Shown: piece after piece, positions 43,047 through 51,797 of the stretch
Position numbering within the stretch: the first letter of the stretch is position 1
How the letters are laid out: every line of letters begins with the position of its first letter
From: Sinomonas susongensis
GTDB taxonomy: Bacteria > Actinomycetota > Actinomycetes > Actinomycetales > Micrococcaceae
Direction of reading: 5' to 3'
NCBI RefSeq assembly: GCF_005877005.1
Contig: NZ_SSNH01000001.1
Coordinates: forward strand, 620,001-684,000
Length of the DNA: 64,000 nt
Made by a program: the position numbers and the translations under genes
The notes under the pieces: model-generated
Database searches by the model: none
The model's input: the letters and a program-made list of their open reading frames with translations, nothing else
What the model was told of the DNA's origin: nothing

Positions 43047-44789
43047 CTACTGGGCTACGTCTGCAGTGCCGAGGCGCGAGCCGACCGTCGTCACGATGAG
43101 TGCGAGCGAGACGGCCCCGGGGTCTGGGACGCCGAGGGCCTTCTCGCCGTGCGACCGCGCCCGGCCGAGCCCGGGCATGAGGTCCGACGTGCGCTCGGCT
43201 GCTGTGTTCGCCGCCTGCGCGGCGGCCTCCCACGCCGCGGAGAGCCCGCATCCGCCCTTCACCCGGGCGGCCAGAGTGTCGGCGAAGGGCACGAGGGCGT
43301 CGACGAGCGTCTTGTCGCCCACGCGGGCCTTGCCATAGGACCGGACGGCGTCGGAGGCGGCGAGCACCCCCGCGCTGACGACCTCGGCGGAGACGGGCTC
43401 GGTGTCGCCCAGATGCGCTCCGAGGGTCCGGAGGATGACGCCCCAGAGGGCGCCGGAGGTCCCTCCAGCGTGGTCGGCCCATGCATCGCCTGCACGGGAG
43501 AGAAGCGTGCCCGCTCCGGCTCCCAGGTCGACGAGGGCCGCAGCCTCGGCCGCTGCAGACCGGGCTCCCCGCTGCATCCCGATGCCGTGGTCGCCGTCGC
43601 CGGCGATGGCGTCGATGCGGCCCAGCTCGTCGGCGTGGGCGTCGATCACCTCGCGGGTCGCGTTGAGCAGTTCGGCGATGAGCCGCGATGCCTCCTTGGA
43701 GGCGGCCGATGCGGAAGGCACGGTCGCCCGCTCGTCCGCATCGGCGTCGTCGGCCGTCGGTGAAAGCGCTGCGTGGTCCACCGCGCCGCACCGGTACGCG
43801 GGAGTGTCGGCGGGAGCGAGCCAGAGCCGTTCGAGCTCGTCGTCGAGCCACAGGAGCGTGAGCGAGACGCCCGCCATGTCGAAGCTCGTGCAGAACTCGC
43901 CGACCTGGGGGTCGACGATCGTGAGGCCGGCGGACTCGAGGAGCTCGGCCACCCGGGCGTACACGATGAAGAGCTCCTCGGACTTGACCGATCCGAGTCC
44001 ATTGAGGATGGGCACGACCCGCCCGCCTGCCTTGGCGGCTTCCGTGGGAACCTCGGCGTCGGCAAGGAGCTGGCCGACGAACAGCTCGGCGAGGCCGTCC
44101 GCCGTCGGGATGTCGGTCTCGTCGAGCCCCGGCTCACCGTGGATGCCGAGGCCAACCGCCATGCGGCCCTCGGGAACGGTGAAGAGCGGCTCGGCGGCGC
44201 CCGGCATCGTGCAGCCGGAGAAGGCGACCCCGAGCGAACGGGTCCGGTCGTTGGCGAGCCGTGCGACGCGCTCGACCCCGTCGAGGTCGTAGCCGAGCGA
44301 CGCCGCAGCACCCGCGACCTTGAAGACGGTCAGGTCCCCGGCGATGCCGCGGCGCTTCTCGGCCTCCTCGGGAGGGGCCGAGAAGATGTCGTCGGTCACG
44401 GTGACTGTGCGGCAGTCGATGCCGTCTGCGCGCAGTGCGTCCTGCGCCTCCGTGAAGTGCAGGACGTCTCCCGCGTAGTTCCCGTAGCTGAGCAGGACGC
44501 CGCGACCGCGGTGGCTCGCCCGGGCAACGGACTCGACCTGATGTGCGGACGGTGAGGCGAACAGGTTCCCCATCGCGGCACCGTGGGCGAGGCCCGGGCC
44601 CACGAGCCCGGCGAAGGCCGGGTAGTGGCCGCTCCCGCCGCCGATGACGAGCGCAACCTCGGGCTCCGCCGCCTGCGTGCTGCGGGTCACGCCGCCGTAG
44701 ACCTTGCGCACCCAGCGGCTGTTTGCGCGGACGAAGCCCTCCACCATGTCATCTGCGAAATCGGCTGGGTCGTTCCAGAGCCGTGTCAT
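43047..44789 (-). CDS. Dihydroxyacetone-kinase-type DhaK-DhaL fusion, candidate L-/D-erythrulose kinase
   Basis: A 580-residue ATP-dependent kinase. DhaK part: [31 protein letters not shown] and [12 protein letters not shown], with the His that binds the ketose. DhaL part: [16 protein letters not shown] (Mg-ATP site) and [14 protein letters not shown]. Homologues next to TPI- and RpiB-type genes phosphorylate erythrulose in mycobacteria. First gene after operator copy 3, GGAGG about 9 nt before the ATG. It ends at an array of 17-bp repeats. Confidence 0.88.
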   Translation of the reverse strand: MTRLWNDPADFADDMVEGFVRANSRWVRKVYGGVTRSTQAAEPEVALVIGGGSGHYPAFAGLVGPGLAHGAAMGNLFASPSAHQVESVARASHRGRGVLLSYGNYAGDVLHFTEAQDALRADGIDCRTVTVTDDIFSAPPEEAEKRRGIAGDLTVFKVAGAAASLGYDLDGVERVARLANDRTRSLGVAFSGCTMPGAAEPLFTVPEGRMAVGLGIHGEPGLDETDIPTADGLAELFVGQLLADAEVPTEAAKAGGRVVPILNGLGSVKSEELFIVYARVAELLESAGLTIVDPQVGEFCTSFDMAGVSLTLLWLDDELERLWLAPADTPAYRCGAVDHAALSPTADDADADERATVPSASAASKEASRLIAELLNATREVIDAHADELGRIDAIAGDGDHGIGMQRGARSAAAEAAALVDLGAGAGTLLSRAGDAWADHAGGTSGALWGVILRTLGAHLGDTEPVSAEVVSAGVLAASDAVRSYGKARVGDKTLVDALVPFADTLAARVKGGCGLSAAWEAAAQAANTAAERTSDLMPGLGRARSHGEKALGVPDPGAVSLALIVTTVGSRLGTADVAQ

Positions 44790-44824
44790 GAGCTGCTGCC
44801 TCCACTCTGAGTCACTTTCCCTCG

Positions 44825-44838
44825 ATCCTATAGGATAT
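44825..44838 (-). promoter_or_regulatory. GntR operator copy 3
   Basis: ATCCTATAGGATAT, 35 bp upstream of the DhaKL ATG. Minus-strand TAGGAT in it has TTTCCA 17 bp upstream as a possible -35. Confidence 0.78.
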
Positions 44839-44948
44839 AGGAACACTTGGAAAGGCTCGCCCGAGAAGATCCGCCACCATTCTCTCCTCGTCAAGCGCCG
44901 TGCGCTCCTGTGAAGGCGCCATCGATCCGGAGAGGCCAGTCTGGACCT

Positions 44949-45647
44949 ATGGCTGACACCGCCTTCAGGGCCGCACCTCCCACCCTCCGCCTCCGGGCAC
45001 GCGGCACAGCAGATCGGTCCCGTTCCGCGGGCCACCACGCCAGATGGGCCGCAGCGGCCGCCGGGGGCGGCGTTGCCGCCCACCTGGCGATGGTGGCCTC
45101 GGGCGGCCTCATGGCTTGGGCCGCGGTCGTCATGGCAGCGGCCTGCGCCCCCTGCGCCTGGAGCATGTGGCGCGCGCCGTCGCTGCGCTCGGCCCGCATC
45201 CTCGTGGGCATGTCGCTCGGAATGGCCCTTCTGCACGGAGCGCTGCTGCTCGGCGTCACGCCGGGGATGGCCCAGGCGGGGATGGCTCACGCGGGGATGG
45301 CTCACGCGGGGATGGGGCAAGCCGGGATGGCCCACTCCGGGTCCGGCCACGCCGGAACAGCCCCAGCGCAGACGGCGGTTCCGTCCGCCAGCCCCGGACC
45401 GTCGTCGTCCGCCGTCGGACCCGGATCCTCGGATCCTGCCGACGGCGAGCTCTCGATGCTTGCCGTCGTCGGCGCGGACTTCGCGGCCGCCATGCTGGCT
45501 GCGAGCTGGATCCGGCGGTCGTCGTCCCTCGCGACGACCCGAGTTCAGGGCCAGGGCCGAGGGGCCAGCCTCAGGCCTCGACGCCGCGGCCGGCGGGAGC
45601 CGTGCTCGACCAGCTCATGCCGTTCCCGCGCAGTGCCGTCCTTGTGA
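44949..45647 (+). CDS. Small membrane protein with Met/His-rich repeat
   Basis: A 232-residue protein, not assigned to a family I can name with confidence. Four hydrophobic segments are visible (about residues 40-60, 60-80, 90-105 and 175-190). Between the third and fourth lies GMAQAGMAHAGMAHAG and continuing GMGQAGMAHSGSGHAG, built by 15-bp DNA repeats; Met/His spacing resembles copper-binding segments of DUF5134-like proteins. The start ATG has CAGTCT 6 nt upstream. The last 77 bp overlap the convergent FAH gene. The basic C-terminus after residue 195 may be an artefact of this overlap. Confidence 0.6.
   Translation: MADTAFRAAPPTLRLRARGTADRSRSAGHHARWAAAAAGGGVAAHLAMVASGGLMAWAAVVMAAACAPCAWSMWRAPSLRSARILVGMSLGMALLHGALLLGVTPGMAQAGMAHAGMAHAGMGQAGMAHSGSGHAGTAPAQTAVPSASPGPSSSAVGPGSSDPADGELSMLAVVGADFAAAMLAASWIRRSSSLATTRVQGQGRGASLRPRRRGRREPCSTSSCRSRAVPSL
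45261..45335 (+). repeat. Five 15-bp in-frame repeats encoding GMAHA-like units
   Basis: Units of GCGGGGATGGCTCAC type start at 45261, 45276, 45291, 45306 and 45321 within the membrane protein gene. Confidence 0.9.
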
Positions 45648-46794
45648 GATAGGCGAAGAACTCGCCCAGGCCGTACTCCCACGGCGGAAGGTCCTCGCAC
45701 CGCCCCACGACGTTGGCGAGCGTCCCGAGCCTCGGGCTCGAGATCGCCACGCGGTCCCCGACCTGATGGGTGAAGCCCTTCCCCGGTTCACCGCGGTCCT
45801 GTACGGGTGCGAAGAGGGTCCCGGTGAAGAGCGCGAAGCCGTCGGGGTACTGGTGGTGGCGGCCGACCGTGGCCGAGATGAGCTCCTCGAACGGCCTGCT
45901 GATGTGGGCGAGGCTGTTCCGCCCTTCGAGGCGGAAGCCATCCGCGCCGAGCACATCGAGCAGGATTTCCTCGTTCCGCAGTGAGTCGAGCGTGAAGCTG
46001 CCGTCGAAGAGGCGGATGAAGGGGCCCAGGGCGCAGGACGCGTTGTTGTCCTTGGCCTTTCCGAGCAGGAGGGCGCTTCGCCCCTCGATGTCGCGAAGGT
46101 TGACGTCGTTGCCCAAGGCGGCGCCCACCGCGCGGCCGTCAGGAGCGACGACGAGGACGAGCTCGGGCTCCGGGTTGTTCCACTCCGACGCGTCCAGGAT
46201 CCCGATCTTCGCCCCGTGGCCCACGGACGCGAGCACCGGGGCCTTGCTGAACACCTCGGGATCCTTCCCGATGCCGACTTCGAGGTACTGGGACCACAGG
46301 CCTTCCTCCTTGAGGACGGCCTTCGCCTTCTCAGCCTCGGCGCTGCCCGGGCGCACCCCGTCGAGGCTGCCGCCCAGTGCCGCGCCCACCCGCTCGCGGA
46401 GCTGGGCCGCCCTAGCGGGGTCGCCCGCGGCGCGCTCCTCGATGACGCGCTCGATCATGCTCTCCACGAACGTCACGCCACACGCCTTGACCACTTGGAG
46501 GTCGATCGGTGCGAGCACATGCGGGCGCGAGCGGTCGCCCGCCTCGGCTGCCTCGACCACTTCGGCCGTGGACCAGCGCGGTGCGTCGTGGCGGGCGACG
46601 GCGCGGCGGACGACGTCGGCCGGGTCGGGTGTGGCGAGGAGGCCAGCCACCGTGGGTGCCCCCTCCTGGAGGTCGTAGACGTCCCGTCCCCGGACCGCGA
46701 CGACGCGCGGCCCGCCGGCCTCGGGATCCCAGACTCGGCCGACGAGGACCGCGGCGTCCGCGTCCTCGGGCAGGATGTTCTCGAGCTCCGTCAT
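45571..46794 (-). CDS. Fumarylacetoacetate-hydrolase family 2-keto-3-deoxy sugar acid dehydratase
   Basis: A 407-residue member of the long FAH type. KACGVTFVESMIERVIEERA, EVFSKAPVLASVGHGAKIGI, EWNNPEPELVLVVAP (metal ligand Glu pair) and ALGNDVNLRDIEGRSALLLGKAKDNN are typical of 2-keto-3-deoxy-pentonate dehydratases that make 2,5-dioxopentanoate. The adjacent NADP-type aldehyde dehydrogenase acts on that product. Hydrolysis of a 2,4-diketo-3-deoxy acid is the alternative. Overlaps the dehydrogenase gene as ATGA. Confidence 0.85.
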   Translation of the reverse strand: MTELENILPEDADAAVLVGRVWDPEAGGPRVVAVRGRDVYDLQEGAPTVAGLLATPDPADVVRRAVARHDAPRWSTAEVVEAAEAGDRSRPHVLAPIDLQVVKACGVTFVESMIERVIEERAAGDPARAAQLRERVGAALGGSLDGVRPGSAEAEKAKAVLKEEGLWSQYLEVGIGKDPEVFSKAPVLASVGHGAKIGILDASEWNNPEPELVLVVAPDGRAVGAALGNDVNLRDIEGRSALLLGKAKDNNASCALGPFIRLFDGSFTLDSLRNEEILLDVLGADGFRLEGRNSLAHISRPFEELISATVGRHHQYPDGFALFTGTLFAPVQDRGEPGKGFTHQVGDRVAISSPRLGTLANVVGRCEDLPPWEYGLGEFFAYLTRTALRGNGMSWSSTAPAGRGVEA

Positions 46795-48305
46795 TCTGCC
46801 TCTCCCTGTCCTATCTCCGGCCGCTTCCATACGCCGTCGACCCTTTGCGGGACGCGCCACGGGTTGGCGTCCCGCAGCGGCTCGGGCAGCCGATCCTCGG
46901 GCCACCCCTGGAAGGCAACGGCGCGCAGGAAGCGGCGGATGGCCGCAGTCCCGACCGAGGTCGTGTTGCTCGACGTCGCGGGGTAGGGGCCGCCGTGATG
47001 CTGGGCGTAGCTGACGGTCACGCCCGTGGGCCATTCGTTCCAGAGGACGCGCCCGCTGCGCTCGACGAGCCTCTCGGCCAGCTGCCCCGTGAGCTCGCCG
47101 GGCGTGGGGGAGACGTCGTCGGCCGTTCCCTGGATCGCCGTCGTGAGCTGCCCTTCAAGCAGGCCGACGAGCCGGAGGAGCTCGTCGTCGTCGGAATAGC
47201 GCACCACGAGGCTGGCCGGCCCGAACATCTCGCGGCGGAGCAGTTCGGGGTCGGCGAAGGCGGCGCCTGCCTCGGCCTCGAGGACGGTCGGCTCCGGTGC
47301 CGGGCCGAAGCTGCCCGGGATCAGGGTGCGAACGCCCTCGAGCGACGACATGGCGTCGACAGCCTTCTCGTAGCCGGCGGCCAGGTGCTCGCTGAGGAGC
47401 GGGTGGCGGGTGACCCCGCGAAGCGCCTCGCGGAGGGGCTGTTCGAGCTCCTCGTCCTCGCCGGCGGGGACGAACAGCAGGCCGGGCTTCGTGCAGAACT
47501 GCCCCATGCCCAACGTGAAGGAGCCCACGTACTGGGAGAGCACCTCGCTGCGGCGCTTCTGCCACGCGCTGGGCGTGACGACCACGGCGTTGATCCCGCC
47601 GAGCTCGCCGTAGAACGGGATGGGCTCGGGGCGCTTGGCCGCAAGGTCCATGAGGGCGCGTCCGCCTGCGGTCGAGCCCGTGAAGCCGATCGCCTTGACG
47701 AGGGGATGCTGGACGAGCTGAATGCCGGCTTCGCGTCCCGTGACGAGGCCGAAGAGGCCCGTCGGCGCACCCGCCGCCTCGAGGCCGCGGACGACGGCGG
47801 CGGCCGTCAGGACGGCGAGTTCGGGGTGGGCTTCGTGGCCCTTGTGCACGACGGCGCAGCCGGCCGCGAGCGCCGAGGCGGTGTCGCCGCCGGCGACGCT
47901 GAACGCGAACGGGAAGTTGGAGGCCCCGAACACGCCGACGACTCCGAGCGGGACATTCATCCGGCGGATGTCGGGGCGGGGGCCCATGCCCCACTGGGGA
48001 TCGGCGTGGTCGATGGTCGCGTCCAGGTGTTCCCCGGCCCGGATCTCGGCTGCGAAGAGCCGCAGCTGGAAGACGCTGCGGCGCAGTTCACCCGTGAGCC
48101 TCTGCTCGGCGAGGTGCGTTTCCCGTGACGCGACCTCGACGAGCGCTTCCGCGTCGGCCTCGAGTGCGGACGCCACCGAATCGAGCCACTCGGACCTCGT
48201 CCTCGGATCCGCGCTCCTGCCCTCGAGGAAGGCCCGGTGGGCCGCCTCGACGGTCTCGGCGAGATCTGCCGCCGTCGTCTGCTCTCTGATCGCGCCCTGG
48301 CTCAT
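46791..48305 (-). CDS. Aldehyde dehydrogenase, 2,5-dioxovalerate (alpha-ketoglutarate semialdehyde) type
   Basis: A 504-residue NADP-preferring aldehyde dehydrogenase. [24 protein letters not shown] is characteristic of the KGSADH group, [13 protein letters not shown] is the cofactor loop, [10 protein letters not shown] holds the catalytic Glu and [12 protein letters not shown] the catalytic Cys. It yields 2-oxoglutarate. It overlaps fucD and the FAH gene by 4 nt each, so the three are one operon. Confidence 0.9.
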   Translation of the reverse strand: MSQGAIREQTTAADLAETVEAAHRAFLEGRSADPRTRSEWLDSVASALEADAEALVEVASRETHLAEQRLTGELRRSVFQLRLFAAEIRAGEHLDATIDHADPQWGMGPRPDIRRMNVPLGVVGVFGASNFPFAFSVAGGDTASALAAGCAVVHKGHEAHPELAVLTAAAVVRGLEAAGAPTGLFGLVTGREAGIQLVQHPLVKAIGFTGSTAGGRALMDLAAKRPEPIPFYGELGGINAVVVTPSAWQKRRSEVLSQYVGSFTLGMGQFCTKPGLLFVPAGEDEELEQPLREALRGVTRHPLLSEHLAAGYEKAVDAMSSLEGVRTLIPGSFGPAPEPTVLEAEAGAAFADPELLRREMFGPASLVVRYSDDDELLRLVGLLEGQLTTAIQGTADDVSPTPGELTGQLAERLVERSGRVLWNEWPTGVTVSYAQHHGGPYPATSSNTTSVGTAAIRRFLRAVAFQGWPEDRLPEPLRDANPWRVPQRVDGVWKRPEIGQGEAE

Positions 48306-49642
48306 CGCGCGTCTCCCGCCAGGCTCGGGGAGGAGACGGCAGCGCGTGACCCGACCTCGAGCCAGCCTGGCCCGGACGGGAACTCCCAGCGCTCGCGGGA
48401 GGCTGCGAGGATCTCGGCCCCCGTGCCTGGGCGCTGGGGCGCGAGGTATCTGCCGCGGTCGATCCGGACGGGGTCGGCAAAGTGCTCGTGGAGGTGGTCG
48501 ACGTACTCGATCATGCGGTCCTCCTGGGTTCCGGAGACGGCCGCGTAGTCGAAGAACGAGAAGTGCTGGACGAGCTCGCAGAGCCCGACGCCGCCGGCGT
48601 GCGGGCAGACGGCCACGCCGAACTGGGCCGCGAGGAGGACGTTGGCGATGTTCTCGTTCACGCCGGCGACCCTCGTGGAGTCGATCTGGAGGACGTCGAT
48701 CGCGCCGGCCTGCAGGAGCTGCTTCACGACGATCCTGTTGGCCACTGCCTCGCCGGTCGCGACCCGGATCGGGGAGACGCCCTTCCGGATGGCGGCATGG
48801 CCGAGGATGTCGTCCGTGCTCGTCGGCTCTTCGATCCAGTACGGCTCGAACTCCGCGAGCGCCTTGACCCATTCGATGGCTTCGGGGACGTCCCAGCGCT
48901 GGTTGGCGTCGATGGCGATGGGCAGCGTGCCCACGGCCCCTCTCGCGAGGCCGAGGCGGCGGCGGTCGTCCTCGACGCTTCCGCCGACCTTGAGCTTGAT
49001 CATGGAGAAGCCGTCGGCGACGGCTTCCCGGCTGAGCCGCACGAGCTTCTCGTCGCTGTAGCCGAGCCAGCCCGGCGAGGTCGTGTAGGCAGGGTAGCCG
49101 TCCGACTGGAGCGCTGCGATCCGCTCTTCCTTGCCGGACTGCCCGGCCCGCAGGAGGTCGAGTGCCTGGGCGGGGGAGAGGGCGTCCGAGATGTGGGTGA
49201 AGTCGATGACGTCGACGATCTCCTCCGGGCTCAGCTCGCTCAGGAGAAGCCAGAGCGGCTTGCCCTCGCGGCGGGCCCTGAGGTCCCACAGCGCGTTGAC
49301 GAGTGCGCCGCATGCCATGTGGCTCACCCCCTTCTCCGGGCCGAGCCAGCGGAGCTGGGAATCGTGGACGAGGCGTCGGGACGCCTCGCCGAGGTCGGCC
49401 ACGAGGGCGTCGGCGTCGAGGCCGGTCAGCAGCTCGCCGTAGGACTGGATGGCTCTGACCACGATTTCGTTGCCGCGACCGCCCGTGAAGACGAAGCCAT
49501 GGCCCTCTTCGCCTGCATCCGTGCGGATGACGACGTAGGCGGCCGAGTAGTCCGGGTCGACGTTGACGGCGTCGGAGCCGTCGAGCTCGAGCGAGGTGGG
49601 GAAGCGGATGTCCTGAGTCGTGATGGAGGAGATGCGGGCCAT
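48302..49642 (-). CDS. fucD: L-fuconate dehydratase-type enolase superfamily enzyme
   Basis: A 446-residue enzyme strongly resembling L-fuconate dehydratase: [60 protein letters not shown]. Catalytic parts are KLKVG (Lys), IDANQRWD (Asp), IEEPTS (Glu), ATGEAV (Glu) and [15 protein letters not shown] (His). It removes water from L-fuconate or the related D-arabinonate/L-galactonate. With downstream KGSADH and FAH genes a C5 acid such as D-arabinonate is favoured. First gene after operator copy 4. Confidence 0.9.
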   Translation of the reverse strand: MARISSITTQDIRFPTSLELDGSDAVNVDPDYSAAYVVIRTDAGEEGHGFVFTGGRGNEIVVRAIQSYGELLTGLDADALVADLGEASRRLVHDSQLRWLGPEKGVSHMACGALVNALWDLRARREGKPLWLLLSELSPEEIVDVIDFTHISDALSPAQALDLLRAGQSGKEERIAALQSDGYPAYTTSPGWLGYSDEKLVRLSREAVADGFSMIKLKVGGSVEDDRRRLGLARGAVGTLPIAIDANQRWDVPEAIEWVKALAEFEPYWIEEPTSTDDILGHAAIRKGVSPIRVATGEAVANRIVVKQLLQAGAIDVLQIDSTRVAGVNENIANVLLAAQFGVAVCPHAGGVGLCELVQHFSFFDYAAVSGTQEDRMIEYVDHLHEHFADPVRIDRGRYLAPQRPGTGAEILAASRERWEFPSGPGWLEVGSRAAVSSPSLAGDAR

Positions 49643-49685
49643 GGGACTCCCTCGTCGTTGGGGTGCTGATCCTTGTCAGCTACTG

Positions 49686-49699
49686 ATCCTATAGGATAT
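49686..49699 (-). promoter_or_regulatory. GntR operator copy 4
   Basis: ATCCTATAGGATAT, 44 bp upstream of the fucD ATG, identical to copies 2 and 3. TAGGAT inside it may serve as -10. Confidence 0.78.
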
Positions 49700-49755
49700 C
49701 GAATAGCCTCTCCGAGGGCTAGGGCGGGACCGTTTACGAGCGGACCAGCACTGAC

Positions 49756-49761
49756 TAGCCT
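49756..49761 (+). promoter_or_regulatory. -10 box of leaderless cyclase-fold gene
   Basis: TAGCCT lies 6 nt before the ATG at 49768. Confidence 0.5.
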
Positions 49762-49767
49762 GTGGCC

Positions 49768-50775
49768 ATGGCGGTTCCCGACCCAGTCCTCGCATGGCTC
49801 GTGGAATCAGACCCGGCTCTCCGCTGGCAGGTCGAGCGGGACCTCCTCGGCTCTCCTCGTCGTACGTGGGCCGCGACGCGCGCCCGGGTTGCCGACGAGG
49901 GGTTCGGCGGCCGCCTGCTCGCCCTCCAGGAGCCGGACGGCCAGTGGGCAGGGGGATCTTACTTTCCCGGCGACTTCGACTTCCACGGCCCGGAAGCCGC
50001 CGAGGGTGCGGGGCAGCCGTGGACGGCAACGACGTGGAGCCTCAACGCGCTCCGCGACTGGGGCCTCGACGCGGCAGCGCTCAGCGGAACCGCGGAGCGC
50101 CTCGCCGCCAACAGCCGCTGGGACTACGGCGGCCTCCCGTATTGGGGCGGCGAGGTCGACTGCTGCATCAACGCCTACACCCTGGCCAACGGCGCGTGGC
50201 TCGGCGCGGATGTCGGTGGGATCGCCGACTGGTTCCTCGGGCACAGGATGGACGACGGCGGGTGGAACTGCGAGTGGGTCAACGGATCGAGGCGGTCCTC
50301 ATTCCACTCGACCCTCAACGCCCTCCGGGGTCTCCTCTACTACGAAGCCGCGACGGGCGGCACCCGAACGCTCCGGAGCGCGCGCAAGGCGGGGGAGGAG
50401 TACCTCCTCGAGCGCCACCTGCTCCGGAGGCTCACGACGGGCGAGACCGTCGGTCCCTGGGCCACGCGCTTCGCCTACCCGTTCCGCTGGCAGTACAGCG
50501 CGCTGCGTGCCCTCGACTACTTCAGGTGCGCCGCCCGTCACGACGGCATCGCGCCCGATGAGCGCCTCGCGGAGGCGATCGCCGTCGTCCGTGCCGAACG
50601 GCGGAACGACGGGACGTGGCTCCAGGGGAGCGTGACCCCGGGCCGCGTGTGGTTCGAAGTCGACGTGCCGGAGGGCGAGCCGTCGAAGTGGCTGACGTTC
50701 TTCGGCTCTCGGGTCCTCGAGTGGTGGGACGGGGCGGCTGGGGCCCGGAGGCCTGGCCCTGTTGACGCGGTCTAG
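49768..50775 (+). CDS. Terpenoid-cyclase/prenyltransferase-fold (alpha-alpha toroid) protein
   Basis: A 335-residue cytoplasmic protein made of repeated helical units with QW-like motifs: LLALQEPDGQWAGG, SRWDYGGLPYWGG, HRMDDGGWNCEWVNGS, ERRNDGTWLQGS. This is the squalene-cyclase/protein-prenyltransferase toroid fold, but the DxDD catalytic motif of class II cyclases is not visible, so catalysis is unproven. ATG 49768 is preferred over GTG 49762 because of the -10 box. It is divergent from fucD. Function unknown. Confidence 0.78.
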   Translation: MAVPDPVLAWLVESDPALRWQVERDLLGSPRRTWAATRARVADEGFGGRLLALQEPDGQWAGGSYFPGDFDFHGPEAAEGAGQPWTATTWSLNALRDWGLDAAALSGTAERLAANSRWDYGGLPYWGGEVDCCINAYTLANGAWLGADVGGIADWFLGHRMDDGGWNCEWVNGSRRSSFHSTLNALRGLLYYEAATGGTRTLRSARKAGEEYLLERHLLRRLTTGETVGPWATRFAYPFRWQYSALRALDYFRCAARHDGIAPDERLAEAIAVVRAERRNDGTWLQGSVTPGRVWFEVDVPEGEPSKWLTFFGSRVLEWWDGAAGARRPGPVDAV

Positions 50776-50792
50776 CTGTTGACGCTGTCTAC
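50759..50792. repeat. 17-bp direct repeat spanning both stops of convergent genes
   Basis: CTGTTGACGCGGTCTAG (50759) and CTGTTGACGCTGTCTAC (50776). The first holds the TAG stop of the cyclase-fold gene and the second the stop of the AraC gene (CTA at 50789). Confidence 0.85.
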
Positions 50793-51754
50793 GCGTTGGC
50801 CCTGTAGCCCGTGGGCGATTCGCCGAACGCGGCCCGGAAGATGCGGCTGAAGTGCGCGGAGTCGAGGAAGCCCCACCTCGCAGCGATCGCCGTCACTGGC
50901 CGGTCGGCGAGCACGGGGTCCCGGAGGTCGCGGCGGCAGCGCTCGAGCCGGCGCTCGCGGATCGACGACGCGACGGTCGTGCCGAGCTCTCGGAAGAGGT
51001 CGTGCAGGTGGCGGGTCGAGATGTAGTGCGCCGCGGCGATCGACCCGGGGGAGAGCTCGGGATCGCCGAGCCGGGCCTCGATGAAGTCGTGGATGCGCGC
51101 GAGGAGGATCTGGTGCGGGTCGCGCGAGGCAGCGGCCCGCATGTCGAGTTCGCCGTTGAACAGTGTGGTCACAAGGTCGAGGGCGTTGCGGACGAGGCGG
51201 GTGCCGTTGGGCCCTGCGATCGCCTCGAGGTTCTCCGCGAGGCGGATCAGGAACGGGCTCACGAGCAGCCCGAGTCCACTGGAGCCGCTGATGGCCGTCG
51301 CGGTCACCTGTGCCATGGCCTCCGCGGGAAGGTCGAGCGCGGCGTGCGGGAACATGAGCACGAGCGAGCGGAAGTCGCCGTCGAACGCGAGCGTGTACGG
51401 CCGGTCAGTCGAATACACCGCGAGGTCTCCCGGCTGCAGCACGGCTTCCCTGCCGTCCTGGAGGAGGAGCCCCGTGCCCGCGAGCTGGATGCCGAGCTTG
51501 AAGTACTTCAATTCGGACGCGGCGATGAGCTCCTCGGTCCGGTGGACGGCGTGACCGCTCGCGTCGACCTCGATCATGGCGAGGTCGTCGGGCAGGAGCC
51601 GCTTGCCCCGCATGGTTCCTCGGAAGCCCGCGGGACGGTCGACGGTGACCTTGAGCGGCACAAAGGACTCCGAGGTCGCCCAGCGCCACGTGTCGGCGTC
51701 GTGCGCGACGGAGAGGTCGAGGGCGGCCGCCGGGGACGTGGTGGGTGGTGTCAT
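50789..51754 (-). CDS. AraC family regulator (FeaR-like)
   Basis: A 321-residue regulator with an AraC-binding-like N-terminal domain (about 20-190) and a C-terminal double helix-turn-helix (SIAAAHYISTRHLHDLFREL; VTAIAARWGFLDSAHFSRIF; FGESPTGYRA). Proteins of this arrangement include FeaR, which activates tyramine/phenylethylamine oxidase genes; the amine oxidase gene lies 0.7 kb away. This link is by context. Confidence 0.88.
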   Translation of the reverse strand: MTPPTTSPAAALDLSVAHDADTWRWATSESFVPLKVTVDRPAGFRGTMRGKRLLPDDLAMIEVDASGHAVHRTEELIAASELKYFKLGIQLAGTGLLLQDGREAVLQPGDLAVYSTDRPYTLAFDGDFRSLVLMFPHAALDLPAEAMAQVTATAISGSSGLGLLVSPFLIRLAENLEAIAGPNGTRLVRNALDLVTTLFNGELDMRAAASRDPHQILLARIHDFIEARLGDPELSPGSIAAAHYISTRHLHDLFRELGTTVASSIRERRLERCRRDLRDPVLADRPVTAIAARWGFLDSAHFSRIFRAAFGESPTGYRANA

Positions 51755-51797
51755 CCTGATCCTCCCTTGGGTGAGGGCGTCGAGCTTGGATGGGTCT

